Part shown: one piece after another, positions 1-10,521 of the stretch
Position numbering within the stretch: the first letter of the stretch is position 1
Layout: each line of letters starts with the position of its first letter
Assembly: GCF_018446385.1 (NCBI RefSeq)
Contig: NC_056000.1
Coordinates: 35,253,511-35,317,510, forward strand
DNA length: 64,000 nucleotides
Direction: 5' to 3'
Origin: Zingiber officinale
Lineage: Eukaryota; Streptophyta; Magnoliopsida; Zingiberales; Zingiberaceae
Position numbers and translations under genes: made by a program
Notes under the pieces: model-generated
What the model saw: the letters and a program-made list of their open reading frames with translations, nothing else
What the model was told of the DNA's origin: nothing
Databases searched by the model: none

Positions 1-399
1 TCCATCCTTCATGGTGAAGTTTTGAAGTTGATTTATCAACAAATCCCTCTTTGCAATTCTTGAATCCTTGGTGCCTTCATTTAGTTCAATAAGCTTATCC
101 CACAAATCCTTGGCACTCTTAAAGGGTCCAACTTTGTTGAGTTGTTCCGAGCTTAATCCACATTGAAGAGTCACAATCGCCTTTGCATTTGCTTGAGCCT
201 TCATTTTTTGTTCAACAGTCCACTTGGATGACTCAAGCATTTTTCCATTTTCAGTTGGCGCCATGAATCCCTCCGTGATTGAGAACCACATATCAATTTC
301 GGTCATGAGATAGTGTTCCATGCGGCTCTTCCAATAAGCAAAATTGCTGCCTTCATAGAATGGTGGTCGTGAAGTATTATGTCCCTCCTTCATTGACAT
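1..399 (-). CDS. Copia A gag, N-terminal part (runs off left edge)
   Basis: The minus strand is open from an ATG at 397-399 to the window edge, giving 133 codons without a stop. The translation has the plant Ty1/Copia gag pattern: RPPFYEGSNFAYWKSRME near residue 11, then a helical region with LWDKLIELNEGT. It starts 57 bases inside the primer-binding site of the adjoining LTR, as expected for gag. The protein would package element RNA in virus-like particles. The opening resembles SIRE-type gag proteins, but lineage assignment is tentative. The zinc knuckle and pol lie outside the window, so whether the element is intact cannot be judged. Confidence 0.8.
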   Translation of the reverse strand, partial: MSMKEGHNTSRPPFYEGSNFAYWKSRMEHYLMTEIDMWFSITEGFMAPTENGKMLESSKWTVEQKMKAQANAKAIVTLQCGLSSEQLNKVGPFKSAKDLWDKLIELNEGTKDSRIAKRDLLINQLQNFTMKDG

Positions 400-455
400 C
401 TTGTAGCTCTTTAACTTGTGCTTTCTTGACGATGAATCCTCAAAAGTAAATCAAT

Positions 456-467
456 GCTCTGATACCA
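456..467 (-). other. Primer-binding site of Copia A
   Basis: On the minus strand this reads TGGTATCAGAGC, complementary to the 3' end of plant initiator-Met tRNA. It lies two bases inside the LTR end and fixes the LTR boundary at 470. Confidence 0.9.
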
Positions 468-469
468 CT

Positions 470-1780
470 TGTTAGGATCGGTTGAGCTAGAGGGGGGGGT
501 GGATGGCTCACTTCTTTTGCTGACCAACTTTGTTTTGCACAGCGAAAATCTGAAGGCAATGCTAACACCGGTATTTACTTGGTATCCACCTCCTCAAGGA
601 GGTGACTAGTCCAAGGATCCACACCACACACACTCTTTCACTATCAAAAACCCTCCTTCTCGGAATCACACCAAAGGTGGAGAAACCTTAACAGAAATAC
701 ACCTCTCCCTTTTCTTCAAAATAAATATCACAAACGCTACAAAAAAGAAGTAGAGAAGGATTACTAGCTTTAACCAGTTTCTTCTTTGCAGGTGAGATTT
801 CAGTACGTAGTGGAGAGGAGCTTGAACCCTTTCCTTTGAATCTTGATCACTTGAGAGCTTTCAAAAGGCTTGGAGAGCAATGGAACAGTATGTTTTCGTT
901 GTTGTTTGTTTTCCAGTTTCTTCCCGTGTTTTATACGTTGAGAAAACTAGCCGTTCCTCACGCCGCCGTCGCCGTGGATCGATTGAGGTTATATTCCAAT
1001 CGATTCACAACTATCCGTTGGAAGCCATCGCGTCAAGATCAATGGTGCAGATTCTTTTATTTGACTTGGATCAATTGGGGGCAGCGTTTGAATCGATTCA
1101 GCCGCTTGCTCATGAAATCGCAGCTGCATGAATCGATCGGCCAATCGATTCAATACCTTGAATCGATCGGCTGATCGATTCAGGATGATTCTGTGCTTCG
1201 CACAGAATGTTCATGGATCGATCGGCCGATCGATTCAATCCCTTGAATCGATCGGCTGATCGATTCAGAACGATTCTGTGCTTCGCACAGAATGTTCACG
1301 GATCGATCGGCCGATCGATTTAGTTCCTCGAATCTATCGGCTGATCGATCCAGACGCATTCTATGTTGCGCAAAACCTTACCAATCGATCAGCCAATCGA
1401 TTGCCTAACCTTCAATCGATCGGCTGATCGATTCAGAGGCAATCTGTCGCACAGCCATGTCTGAATCGATTTTCCAGTCGATCTCTGACAGTGAGCCTAT
1501 CACACACATAATCTTGTGACTTGCAGGAGCTTCTCTTGCCAAGAATCCGGTCCCCGACCTTCTTGGACTTCTCTTGCCTTGCATCTGGTCTTCTGACCTG
1601 CAAGAACTCTTTTTGCCAAGAATCCAGCCCTCGACCTTCTTGGTCTTCTCTTGCATCTGGTCTTCTGACCTGCAAGAAACTCCTTCTGTAAACTCACAAT
1701 GCATGTTAGTTCCACCGTATTAACCTAAACTTAAATAATTGTCAACACATTGAAACTTCCAGGGCATGATTGCACCAACA
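470..1780 (-). mobile_element. Copia A 5' LTR (minus strand)
   Basis: This is a 1311-bp LTR. On the minus strand it opens TGTTGGTGCAATC and closes CGATCCTAACA next to the primer-binding site. It is the 5' LTR of an element extending beyond the left edge. It sits inside the gag of Copia B, so it is younger than Copia B. The outside flank 1781-1785 (CTTCC) should be the 5-bp target duplication, but its partner is off-window. Short open frames within it (836-1174, 1405-1715) are not convincing genes. Confidence 0.85.
1125..1460. repeat. Palindromic ATCGATCGGC-type repeat array inside LTR A
   Basis: Many copies of a near-palindromic module of the form GAATCGATCGGCTGATCGATTC recur here, in pairs separated by GATTCTGTGCTTCGCACAGA, itself a perfect hairpin. 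Some copies carry CCGATCGATT instead of CTGATCGATT. The array is tandem at about 90 bp per double unit, with degenerate copies at both ends (from about 970 and to about 1480). It is non-coding. Confidence 0.8.
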
Positions 1781-2173
1781 CTTCCAAGATTTCTTCATCA
1801 TTCGTCTTGGACTCTTCTTCAACCCTTGATGATGTTGATGATGCCTCATCTTCCTTCTCCTCCTCGGATGTTAAGCATGACTCAACTTCTGGTTGCTCCT
1901 CCTCCTCTTCTTGAGCTACTAAGCCCATCTCCTTGGACTCCACATCCGATTGGTCCTTCTTCTCCTCTTGGACCACTGCATCACTTTCTTCAGATTTTTC
2001 TTTTTCGTATGTAGGTAAAAATTCCTCCCATGGAAATTTCTTCACTTTGCTCCACAATTCATGGGCTTTCTCATATTTACCTACACCACTTATCACATTA
2101 GGAGGCAATAAATCAGTTAAAATTGCTATTACCTTTGAGTTTGCCTCCGATCGTGAGGTTTGCTCCTCTGTCC
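1781..2173 (-). pseudogene. Copia B gag, downstream segment
   Basis: The minus strand is open through the whole segment and reads PPNVISGVGKYEKAHELW, then a glutamate-rich tail (EEEEEQPEVES and similar). VGKYEKAHELW is the helical part of plant Copia gag. The segment continues, in the same frame, the gag start at 17634-17813; 15.5 kb of later insertions separate them. At 1780 the gag is cut by LTR A. The unusual feature is the long acidic stretch after the capsid-like part. Confidence 0.7.
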
Positions 2174-3115
2174 TGATGGTTAAACCTAGGAAAACGTACC
2201 GGTTCCACTGTACAAAAATTTTTGTACAAGTGTTGAACCTTTCCTTAAATAACCTATTGTGTTCTTTAGAAGTTAAATAAGGAATCGCAGACGGAACTTA
2301 ACATCATTGATTCCAAATTTAACTTATCTGTTCTTAATGGTTTAGATTTGAATCGCAAGCGAAACTTAACACTATTGATTCAAATCTACCTAGGTTATTA
2401 ATTCCATAAATATTAATTTCCAAAATTAGCTTCCAGGACTGCATGGTGAGGCACATGGCCTTCTTGGATATGGGAGCAACCACCACCGCCTAGGCAAAGC
2501 CTTTTAAGGAAAGCTAATATTTATTTCCTTAAATAACTCTAGGTTAACCAAAAGGAACAATCGAACACAAGTTCGAAAAAGAAGAAAACACAAACTCGAA
2601 AAACTATTTCGAAAAACTAGATCTAATTGCCTCTTGTATTTAGAATTCTTACAAAGAGAAAAACTAGCATGATGCAGAAAACAATTGCTAATTATACCTT
2701 CTTTTTGTATGCTAATGACCTCGAGATCTTCTGCCGTATTCCTCGCCTCGCCTTGGACGTCGTGTGGGCGACGATCCTCCAAGATGAACACCACCCAAAG
2801 GCTTCCTCCTTCTTCTTCTAAAATCCGGCCACCACCACCACCAAGGAGAAGAGAGCAAAGGAAGAGGAAGAAGGGAGAGGGCCGGCCACACCAAGAGATC
2901 ACCCAAGCAAAAGAATAAGAGTTGTATCTCATGAAGCCCCCTCACCCCTTCTTTTATATTACTTGCCCAAGGCAAATATGAAAAAATCTTTTACAAAAAA
3001 TAAAATCATCCAAGAGTTTTTCCTTTTTTCTTTTTATTTTTTCTTTTCTTTTCTCTTGATTGAATCAATCACCAATCAATGGTTATGATCAATCCTATTT
3101 GGTTTAGGATTGAAT

Positions 3116-5504
3116 TGTTGGAATGTATACTGAAAGCCTAAGCTTTGTAAACATTTATTATGAATAAAGAATCACATTTGGTCTAATTATCTACATTTGT
3201 TTGTAGTTGTTCATTTAATTTATATTGTAGATAACATAGTATGTGGTGTCACATACAGAAGATGATGTTATCAGTACCTTATAAATTATAAACAGTAGCT
3301 CACGACCAAAATGGAAAAGGAACAAACCATTAGAAGGTCGTAGTGTAATTAGATATTAGTTTATCTTGACTATATAATTACACTAGTACACTCAGAGTGT
3401 ATTGAGTAGGACCATTTGAGGTCGTTTCTTTTATACTGACTTTATAAAGGAACAAAGACCTCAGTTATTATGGAAGTGTGTGCTCTTAATCATAATATAA
3501 TAACAAGCACATATATTTGATATTTATTTCTTTAATTTATCAATGGGTGAGATTTAGTTCGTTGAATCAATAAACCCGATAAGTTGGGAAATGGTATCAC
3601 TTATAGTGTGTGTTGTTGATTATAGAAGGAAACTGTGTCCTAGAGATACTAGGTTGATAATGTCCTCAAGAGGAGCTCATAAAGATTGTCATGTTAAACC
3701 CTGCAGGTGGACTTAGTCCGACATGACAATAAGGTTGAGTGGTACTACTCTTGGACTTAGATATTAATTAAATGAGTTGTCAGTAACTCACTTAATTAGT
3801 GGGCATTCGATAGCTTAAACACCGCGAGACTAACACACTCCTATTAAGAAGGCGCCCAAAATGTAATTTGGGATTGGTGCGGTAGTTCAATGATAGTTCT
3901 CTAGTGGAATGAATTATCATTGATAAAATTAAGTTGTGTGTTAGGCGAACACGGGATGCTTAATTTTATCCGGAGACCAAAACCAATTCCTCCTCTCGGT
4001 CCCTATCGTAGCCTCTTATTTATAGAGTTCTATACCCACCTATACCCACCTTCTATACCCACCATTAAGGGGCCGGCCAAGCTAGCTTGGGAACCAAGCT
4101 AGGCCGGCCTAGGTGGTGGCCCTAGCTTGAACCCAAGCTAGTAGGGCCGGCCAAAATAAATTAAAAGAAATTTAATTTTAATTTTTATTATTATGTGGAA
4201 GATATATTTTAAAGATAATTAAAATTAAAATATCTCTCTTGTAAAAGATCTACAAAAGATTAAAGAAAGAGATTAGATCTCTTTCCTTATTTGTAGATTG
4301 GAGAGATGTTTTATTTTTTCTTTAAAAATTATTCACATGTTGATAAAATTAAAATTATAGAAATTTCCTTTTATCAACCATGAAGAGATTTTAAAGAGAA
4401 ATTTTATTTTTTAAAATTTCCGGAAACAAATTAGGAAGTTTTAATTGTTGATTAAAACTTGTCCTCTTTTGTTTTCCAATGATGTGGCCGGCCATCTCAA
4501 GTTAATTGGGAAATTTTGTTTTATTTTTCTCAATTAATTCATGTCAAGAAAAATTAAGGAAATTTTATTGTAATTAAATTTCCTAATTTGCCTAGGCCAA
4601 GGAATATAAAAGAAGGGGTAGGGGTGCCTTCATGAGACACAACCTCTATTATTTTCTCTCCCTCTTTTGTTCCTTGGTGTGGCCGGCCATCCTCTCCTTC
4701 TCTTCCTCTTGTGGTGGCCGAACCTCTCCCTTTCCTTGGAGCTCTTGTGGTGGCGGATACTACTTGGAGAAGAAGAAGAAGAAGGAGAGAGCTAGCATCT
4801 CTTGGAGCTTGGTTAGTATTTTGGTTTTCTTCTTTGGTGAAGTTCTTCCTTTGTGGCCGAACCTTGCTTGGAGGAGAAGAAGGTGGTTGGTGGTTTCTCA
4901 TCTCGGTAGATCGTTGCCCACACAACGTCCGAGGTTAGAAGAGGAATACGGTAGAAGATCAAGAGGTTTTTCTACAAGGTATAACTAGTAATTTCTATTT
5001 CCGCATCATGCTAGTTATTTATGGAAATAATACCAAATACAAGAGGCTTACGTTCTAGAATTTCGAATATGTTTTTCGATGTTGTGTTCTTTTGTTTCTT
5101 TCTTTTCCTTGTGATTTGATTGTTCTCTTTGGTTAACCTAAAGTTATTTTAGGAAATTAAATATTAGCTTTCTATTAAAGGTTTTGTCTAGTCGGTGGTG
5201 GTTGCTCCCATATCCAAGAAGGTCATGTGCCTCGCCACGTCAGTACTGGGAACCTTTTATGGAAATTAATATTTAATGGAATTAATAACTTAAGGAGACT
5301 TGGGTCGAACGTGTTAAGTTCCGCAGGAGATCCAAGTCAAAACCTAAAAGAACAAATAGATTAAGTTTTGGATCAAACGTGTTAAGTTCCGCAGGCGATC
5401 CAAAATTTAATTTAAAAGAACACATGGTAGCTAGGAAAAGGTTCATACCTTTGTACAAAATTTTGTACAGTGGAACCTCTAGGTTTTCCGAGTAGCAACC
5501 AACA
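3116..5504 (+). repeat. Copia C 5' LTR
   Basis: This 2389-bp LTR starts TGTTGGAATGTATACTG and ends GTAGCAACCAACA. It is long for a Copia element. It contains a GGCCGGCC-rich hairpin tract near 4071-4152 and a TATA box at 4605-4612. A short open frame (4632-4988) follows the TATA box, but it is rich in low-complexity E/K/R and is not preserved in frame in the other LTR. Confidence 0.95.
4605..4612 (+). promoter_or_regulatory. LTR TATA box (Copia C 5' LTR)
   Basis: TATAAAAG sits in a sharply delimited position about 900 bp before the LTR end. The same box occurs at 12001-12008 in the 3' LTR. Transcription would be expected to start about 30 bp downstream, near 4635, marking the U3/R boundary. 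That start is inferred, not seen. Confidence 0.7.
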
Positions 5505-6602
5505 ATTGGTATCAGAGCTAGGGTTTTGCCTCTGTGTATTTGGTATTTAGTTTAATTATGCACATGTCATACATAATTTAGGCAGGATAATAGTAGGATG
5601 TGCTAACTTTGTGGATGCAGGATCCAACTATTATGGCTTTTAGTTAATTATGTGTGTGATTGGACCCTTGGACATGTCAAGGGCAATTTATATGTGTGTG
5701 CATGATTGTATTAAAATACAGCAGGAGCTGTATTTAGTTTTATTAGGATTTTATTTTTGATCTAGATACATGTACATTCCTTTTATGGAATATAGGATCA
5801 AAATGTAAAATTCTATTTATGTCGTGGATCGAATCTTGCAAAGCGTGGAACCTTCTAAGGACCAGAGGCGCAGCGGAACTAGGAGCAAGATGGATGTGAC
5901 AGTGGCCAAATATGGCAGCGACTTGGGATGACAACACACGGAGGACAATTAGAGATAAAAGCCATAATAGTTGAAAATTAAATTTTCTATTTATTGCTTT
6001 TATATTGTGTTGTGTGTGCATGTTAGTTTACAAGTTTAAGTAGGCTAGCATAGTTAAAATTCCTCATTTATAAATAACTAAGTGGGAGAGGATTTTTAAA
6101 TAAATCCCATGGTCTCCATTATTGGTTTATAAGTGATGCAAACAAGCTTGCGTTGGCTCGAGTGCCTTCCTCCATAACGGATGAGCTTGTTTGCGGATCA
6201 CTAGAACAGACTTCCATTTTGGATGACTATAGGAAGTTAATTAAGGCGTGTGATCTTCCCAACGGAAGGGCATAATCTTATTAATGGACTTAGTGTCAAG
6301 TAATGGTATACACTTAGACACATCTAATAGTATCCTCCCTAACGGAGTCACTGCTATTATTTGTGTGACCAAATGATACCAACTATTAATTTTATTTGTC
6401 AAAAGTTAGGTTGACAAGATAATAAAATTAATGGGTTAAAACCCTCCTTTTACAAATGTTAAATTTGTATACGTCCACACTAACGTGGCATACAAAATTC
6501 ACGGTGTTATGAGGTGTTGGTTAATTTAAAATAGTATTGTTTGAGGAATCAATATTATTCTAAATTTAGAGTTCTGACCAAAAGTTATTTGTGATTCTTA
6601 GG
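5505..6602 (+). other. Copia C leader: primer-binding site and untranslated region
   Basis: TGGTATCAGAGC at 5507-5518 is the primer-binding site for initiator-Met tRNA, two bases after the LTR. The remaining 1.1 kb up to the gag ATG has no long open frame. The best is a minus-strand 92-codon frame at 5743-6021 with no recognisable product. Repeated blocks of the type CCATTTTGGATGAC and CCTCCCTAACGGAG are seen at 6160-6360. Confidence 0.75.
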
Positions 6603-6965
6603 ATGTCTTTCAACCCACTGTCCATCATACTTCAACAGAATAGACTTACTGGACCAAACTACATAGATTGGAAAAGAAACCAGGACATTGTTCTTACTGC
6701 TGAAAATTGCCCTGATGCACCCATCGGTGAATCTACCCAAGAGGAGATTGAATATCATAGGAAATGGGTAAAAGCAGATGAGATGGCGCGGTGTTACATT
6801 TTGGCTTCAATGTCAAATGTATTGCAACATCAGCATCAAGATTTACCAACAGCCTATGATATAATGAACAATCTCAAGGAACTCTTTGGTCATCAAGATA
6901 GGGCTTCTAGGCAAGAAGCCATGAGAAAGATAATGATGACCACCATGCAAGAGGGTACTCTGTAA
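6603..6965 (+). pseudogene. Copia C gag, N-terminal half, ended by a frameshift
   Basis: The frame starts at ATG 6603 (MSFNPLSIILQQNRLTGPNY) and shows the UBN2-type gag pattern of plant Copia: NYIDWKRN near residue 21, then NNLKELFGHQ. It ends at TAA 6963-6965. Frame comparison indicates one base missing near 6959; the normal gag sequence (VRDHILKMMAY) resumes in the next frame and runs into pol. Gag would assemble the particle around element RNA. The lesion is the first of several that disable the element. Confidence 0.85.
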
Positions 6966-8686
6966 GGGATCATATCCTAAAGATGATGGCTTATCCGAAC
7001 GAGATACAGATCCTTGGAGGAGAAATTGATGGGGAAACCCGGATCGACATGATCCTCCAAACGCTACCTAGAAGTTTTGAGCAGTTTCGCCTGAACTATA
7101 ATATGAATAAGAGGGTTTATTCATTAGCGGAACTACTGACAGAACTTCAAGCAGCAGAAGGATTATTTTGTCACAATGCTCAAATTCACTATGCTGAAAA
7201 TGGTTCTACTTCTAAACCGAGAGGAAAGAAGAAGAAGAAACAAGCTGGTTCAGCAAAGAAAGTGAATAGATCTCAGAGTACGGGATTTAAAGCTGGAGTG
7301 AAGAAGCCGAAGGGCAAGTGCTTCATCTGCAAGCAGGCAGGACATTGGAAGGCGGACCGTCCTCGTAGGAACCAAAACAAAGGTATATCTCATACTCTAG
7401 TTGTTGAAACATGTTTAGCGGTGTTATCTACCAGCACCTGGTGTGTAGATACGGGAGCCACTGATCATGTCTGCAATTCCTTGCAGGGGTTCCAGGAAAC
7501 CCGACGACTATCTGAAGGAGAAATTACCATCTACATGGGCAATGCTACTAAGATGGCAGCTGTTGCAGTGGACGTCTACTTATCTTTTAGTAGAAATAGG
7601 AATTTGGTTTTAAGAAATTGTCTTTATGTACCCAGTTTTAGAAAGAATTTAATTTCAGTTTCTAAACTGTTTTTAGATGGATATTCAGTTTCCTTTAGTA
7701 ATGATGTAGTTATTAAAAGAAATAAAGTGATTATCTGTTCTGGTGCATTAGTTGGCAATTTGTATATTTTAAATCCAATTTCTTCCACAAAGCAAAACAT
7801 GGAAATTTATAACTCATCTTCTAATTCTAATAAGAGAAAAGAACCTTCAGAAATGAACCAAGCATATCTTTGGCATCTAAGACTTGGTCATATTAATTTA
7901 AGTAGGATTCAGAGGCTTATAGCCGATGGACTTTTGAGTTCATTAGAGTTTGAAAATTTTCCAACTTGTGAATCCTGCTTGGAAGGTAAAATGACCAAGA
8001 GGCCGTTCAAGGCCAAGGGGTATAGAGCCAAAGAAGTGTTAGAGTTGGTTCACTCTGATTTGTGTGGTCCTATGTCTGTCCAGGCAAGAGGAGGTTTTGA
8101 ATATTTTGTCTCTTTCATAGATGATTATTCAAGATATGGATACATTTACCTAATGCGCCGCAAGTCTGAGTGCTTTGATAAGTTCAAAGAATACAAGGCT
8201 GATGTGGAGAAACGACTAGGTAAAAGTATCAAGACACTACGGTCAGATCGTGGTGGCGAATACCTCTTAGGAGAGTTTAGGAATTACTTATCAGAGGCTG
8301 GGATTCAATCCCAATTGTCTGCACCTGGAACACCCCAACAGAATGGTGTAGCAGAACGAAGGAATAGGACTCTTATGGAAATGGTTAGATCGATGATGAG
8401 TTATTCAGAATTACCAAATTCGTTTTGGGGATATGCTCTGGAAACAGCAGTATACGTTCTGAACTTAGTACCTTCTAAATCAGTTTCTTCTACTCCCATA
8501 GAATTATGGAATGGGCGAAAACCCAGTCTAAGACATATTCGGATTTGGGGTAGTCCAGCACATGTGCTGAAACCAGATGCTGATAAGTTAGAATCCCGTA
8601 CAGAAGTTCGCGTGTTTGTAGGATATCCCAAAGGAACAAAAGGTGGTTTATTTTATAGTCCTAAAGTTTTTCAAGGTCATTGTTAG
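6966..8686 (+). pseudogene. Copia C gag C-terminus, protease and integrase (pol part)
   Basis: This stretch is open for 567 codons from 6983. The zinc knuckle near residue 113 reads CFICKQAGHWKADR: the fourth zinc ligand, normally Cys, is Arg (CGT for TGT). The protease motif is WCVDTGATDH (DTG at 156-158). Integrase has an HHCC finger (H298, H303, C329, C332) and a D359, D422, E458 triad with exactly 35 residues between the last two. The frame stops at 8684-8686, before the reverse transcriptase. Domain order protease-integrase identifies Ty1/Copia rather than Gypsy. Confidence 0.9.
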
Positions 8687-10077
8687 CACCAATGCCCAGT
8701 TTTTAGAAGAAGACTATATAATGGATCACAAGCCCAGTAGCAAAGTTGTTTTAGAAGAACTTAGAGAGGACATGTCTACTTCAGTACCAACAGTACAAGA
8801 TGAAGTACCACAAGAGACTGCAACACGTGTCACACATGATACACAACCACAGATAGTGCCTCGTCGTGGTGGGATGTGAGGCAACCTGAAAGATTCATGT
8901 TTTTGGGAGAATCTTCGGATTTGATTCCGGATAAACATGAACCTGATCCCCGAACATATGACGAAGTACTCCAAGATAAAGATGCAGTATCTTGGCAAAA
9001 GGAGATGAATTCTGAAATATAATCTATGTATTCTAATAAGGTCTGAGAGCTTGTAGAACCACCAAATGGTATAAAAGCCGTTGGATGCAAGTGAATCTAC
9101 AAAAGGAAAAGAGGGACGGATGGGAAGGTAGAAACCTTCAAAGAAAGGCTTATTGCGAAAGGATACACTCATAAAGAGGGAATCGATTATGAGGAAACCT
9201 TTTCGTCGGTAGTCATGCTTAAGTCTATCCGAATACTCTTATCTATTGCCGCTCATATGAATTATGAGGTTTGACAAACGGATGTCAAGACAGCTTTCCT
9301 TAATGGAAGTCTTGAAGAGAACATCCATATGAAGCAACCGGAAGGATTTATTGAAAAGGCAAAGAGCATCTAGTATGCAAGCTCAATCGGTCCATTTATG
9401 GACTGAAGCAAGCTTCAAGGTCTTGGAACATCCGGTTTAATGAAGTAATCCAGTCATATGGATTTATTCAAAGTCCGGATGAGTCTTGTGTATATAAGAA
9501 GTGTAACGGAAACGTGGTGGTATTTCTTGTACTATACGTAGATGATATTTTGTTAATTGGCAACAATGTCAAGGTATTATCAGACGTAAGGGTATGGTTG
9601 TCCAAACAATTTGATATGAAGGACTTAGGAGAATGTGCACACATTCTTGGGATCAAAGTTATAAGGGATCGCAAGAAAAGAATGTTGTGTCTATCCCAAG
9701 CTTCATATATAGATACAATCCTTGCTCGTTTTAGCATGCAAGACTCCAAGAAAGGTTTCTTACCTTTAGACATGGAGTAGCTCTGTTTAAAGAGATGTCT
9801 CCAAAGACATCAAAAGAGATAGAGGACATGAAAGCGGTTCCTAGTCGTAGGAAGCCTAATGTATGCAATGTTATGTACGAGACCGATATCCGTTTTCGTA
9901 GGCATGGTCAGCAGATATCAGAGTAACCTCGACAAGGACATTGGATTGCGGTAAAGCATATATTAAAGTACCGAGAAGGACTAGGATTATATGCTAGTTT
10001 ACCAAGCGGATGATTTGCTCCCTGTGGGTTACAGATTTTCAATGAGATAGGGATAATAGTAAGTCTACATCGGCTAT
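8687..10077 (+). pseudogene. Copia C reverse transcriptase, heavily broken
   Basis: Reverse-transcriptase pieces are spread over several frames. Recognisable parts include DEVLQDKDAVSWQKEMNSE near 8960, VKTAFLNGSLEE near 9287, and a 9514-9780 frame with the catalytic LYVDDILLIG motif followed by WLSKQFDMKDLGE. Frameshifts and stops separate the pieces, for example the stop after MNSEI near 9020. Between 9781 and 10077 little is recognisable. The YVDD active site survives but no complete enzyme could be made. Confidence 0.85.
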
Positions 10078-10500
10078 GTGTTTACTTTAGGAGGTGGAGC
10101 CATTTCATGGAGGAGTGTTAAGCGGAACGTTCCGGACTCAACCATGGAAGCTGAGTATGTAGCAGCCTCTGAGGCAGCTAAAGAAGCAGTATGGCTCAGG
10201 AACTTTCTAATGGACTTAGATGTGATTCCTGGTTTGCCCAAGATCATCACAATTTATTGTGATAATAGCGGTGCAGTTGCAAACTCGAAGGAACCACGAG
10301 CTCATAAGGCAAGTAAACATATAGAGCGCAAGTACCACCTGATACGAGATATCGTGAAGCGAGGAGAAGTTGTCATCGCCAAGATTGCATCAGCGGATAA
10401 CCTGGCAGATCCTTTCACTAAGGCCCTTCCGGCGAAAGCTTTCGATCGGCATGTGGAAGGAATGAGAATCAGATGTATGGTAGAAGATATGGCAGCTTAG
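10078..10500 (+). pseudogene. Copia C RNase H domain
   Basis: This 140-codon open frame is the C-terminal RNase H of a Copia polyprotein. It shows STMEAEYVAASEAAKE, with the catalytic Glu of Copia RNase H, then YCDNSGAVANSKEP with the catalytic Asp, KHIERKYHLIRD and ADNLADPFTKALP. It ends at TAG 10498-10500, just before the purine tract. The domain itself is intact although upstream pol is broken. The ATG at 10078 is an artefact of the broken frame, not a natural start. Confidence 0.9.
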
Positions 10501-10510
10501 TCATTAGTAT

Positions 10511-10521
10511 AAGTGGGAGAT
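10511..10521 (+). other. Polypurine tract of Copia C
   Basis: AAGTGGGAGAT directly abuts the 3' LTR and would prime plus-strand DNA synthesis. Confidence 0.8.

Noticed and set aside
4632..4988. Open frame just downstream of the LTR TATA box, with counterparts in other LTR copies
   Set aside because: Frames differ between the two LTRs because of small indels, and the composition is low-complexity E/K/R. No evidence of a conserved protein.
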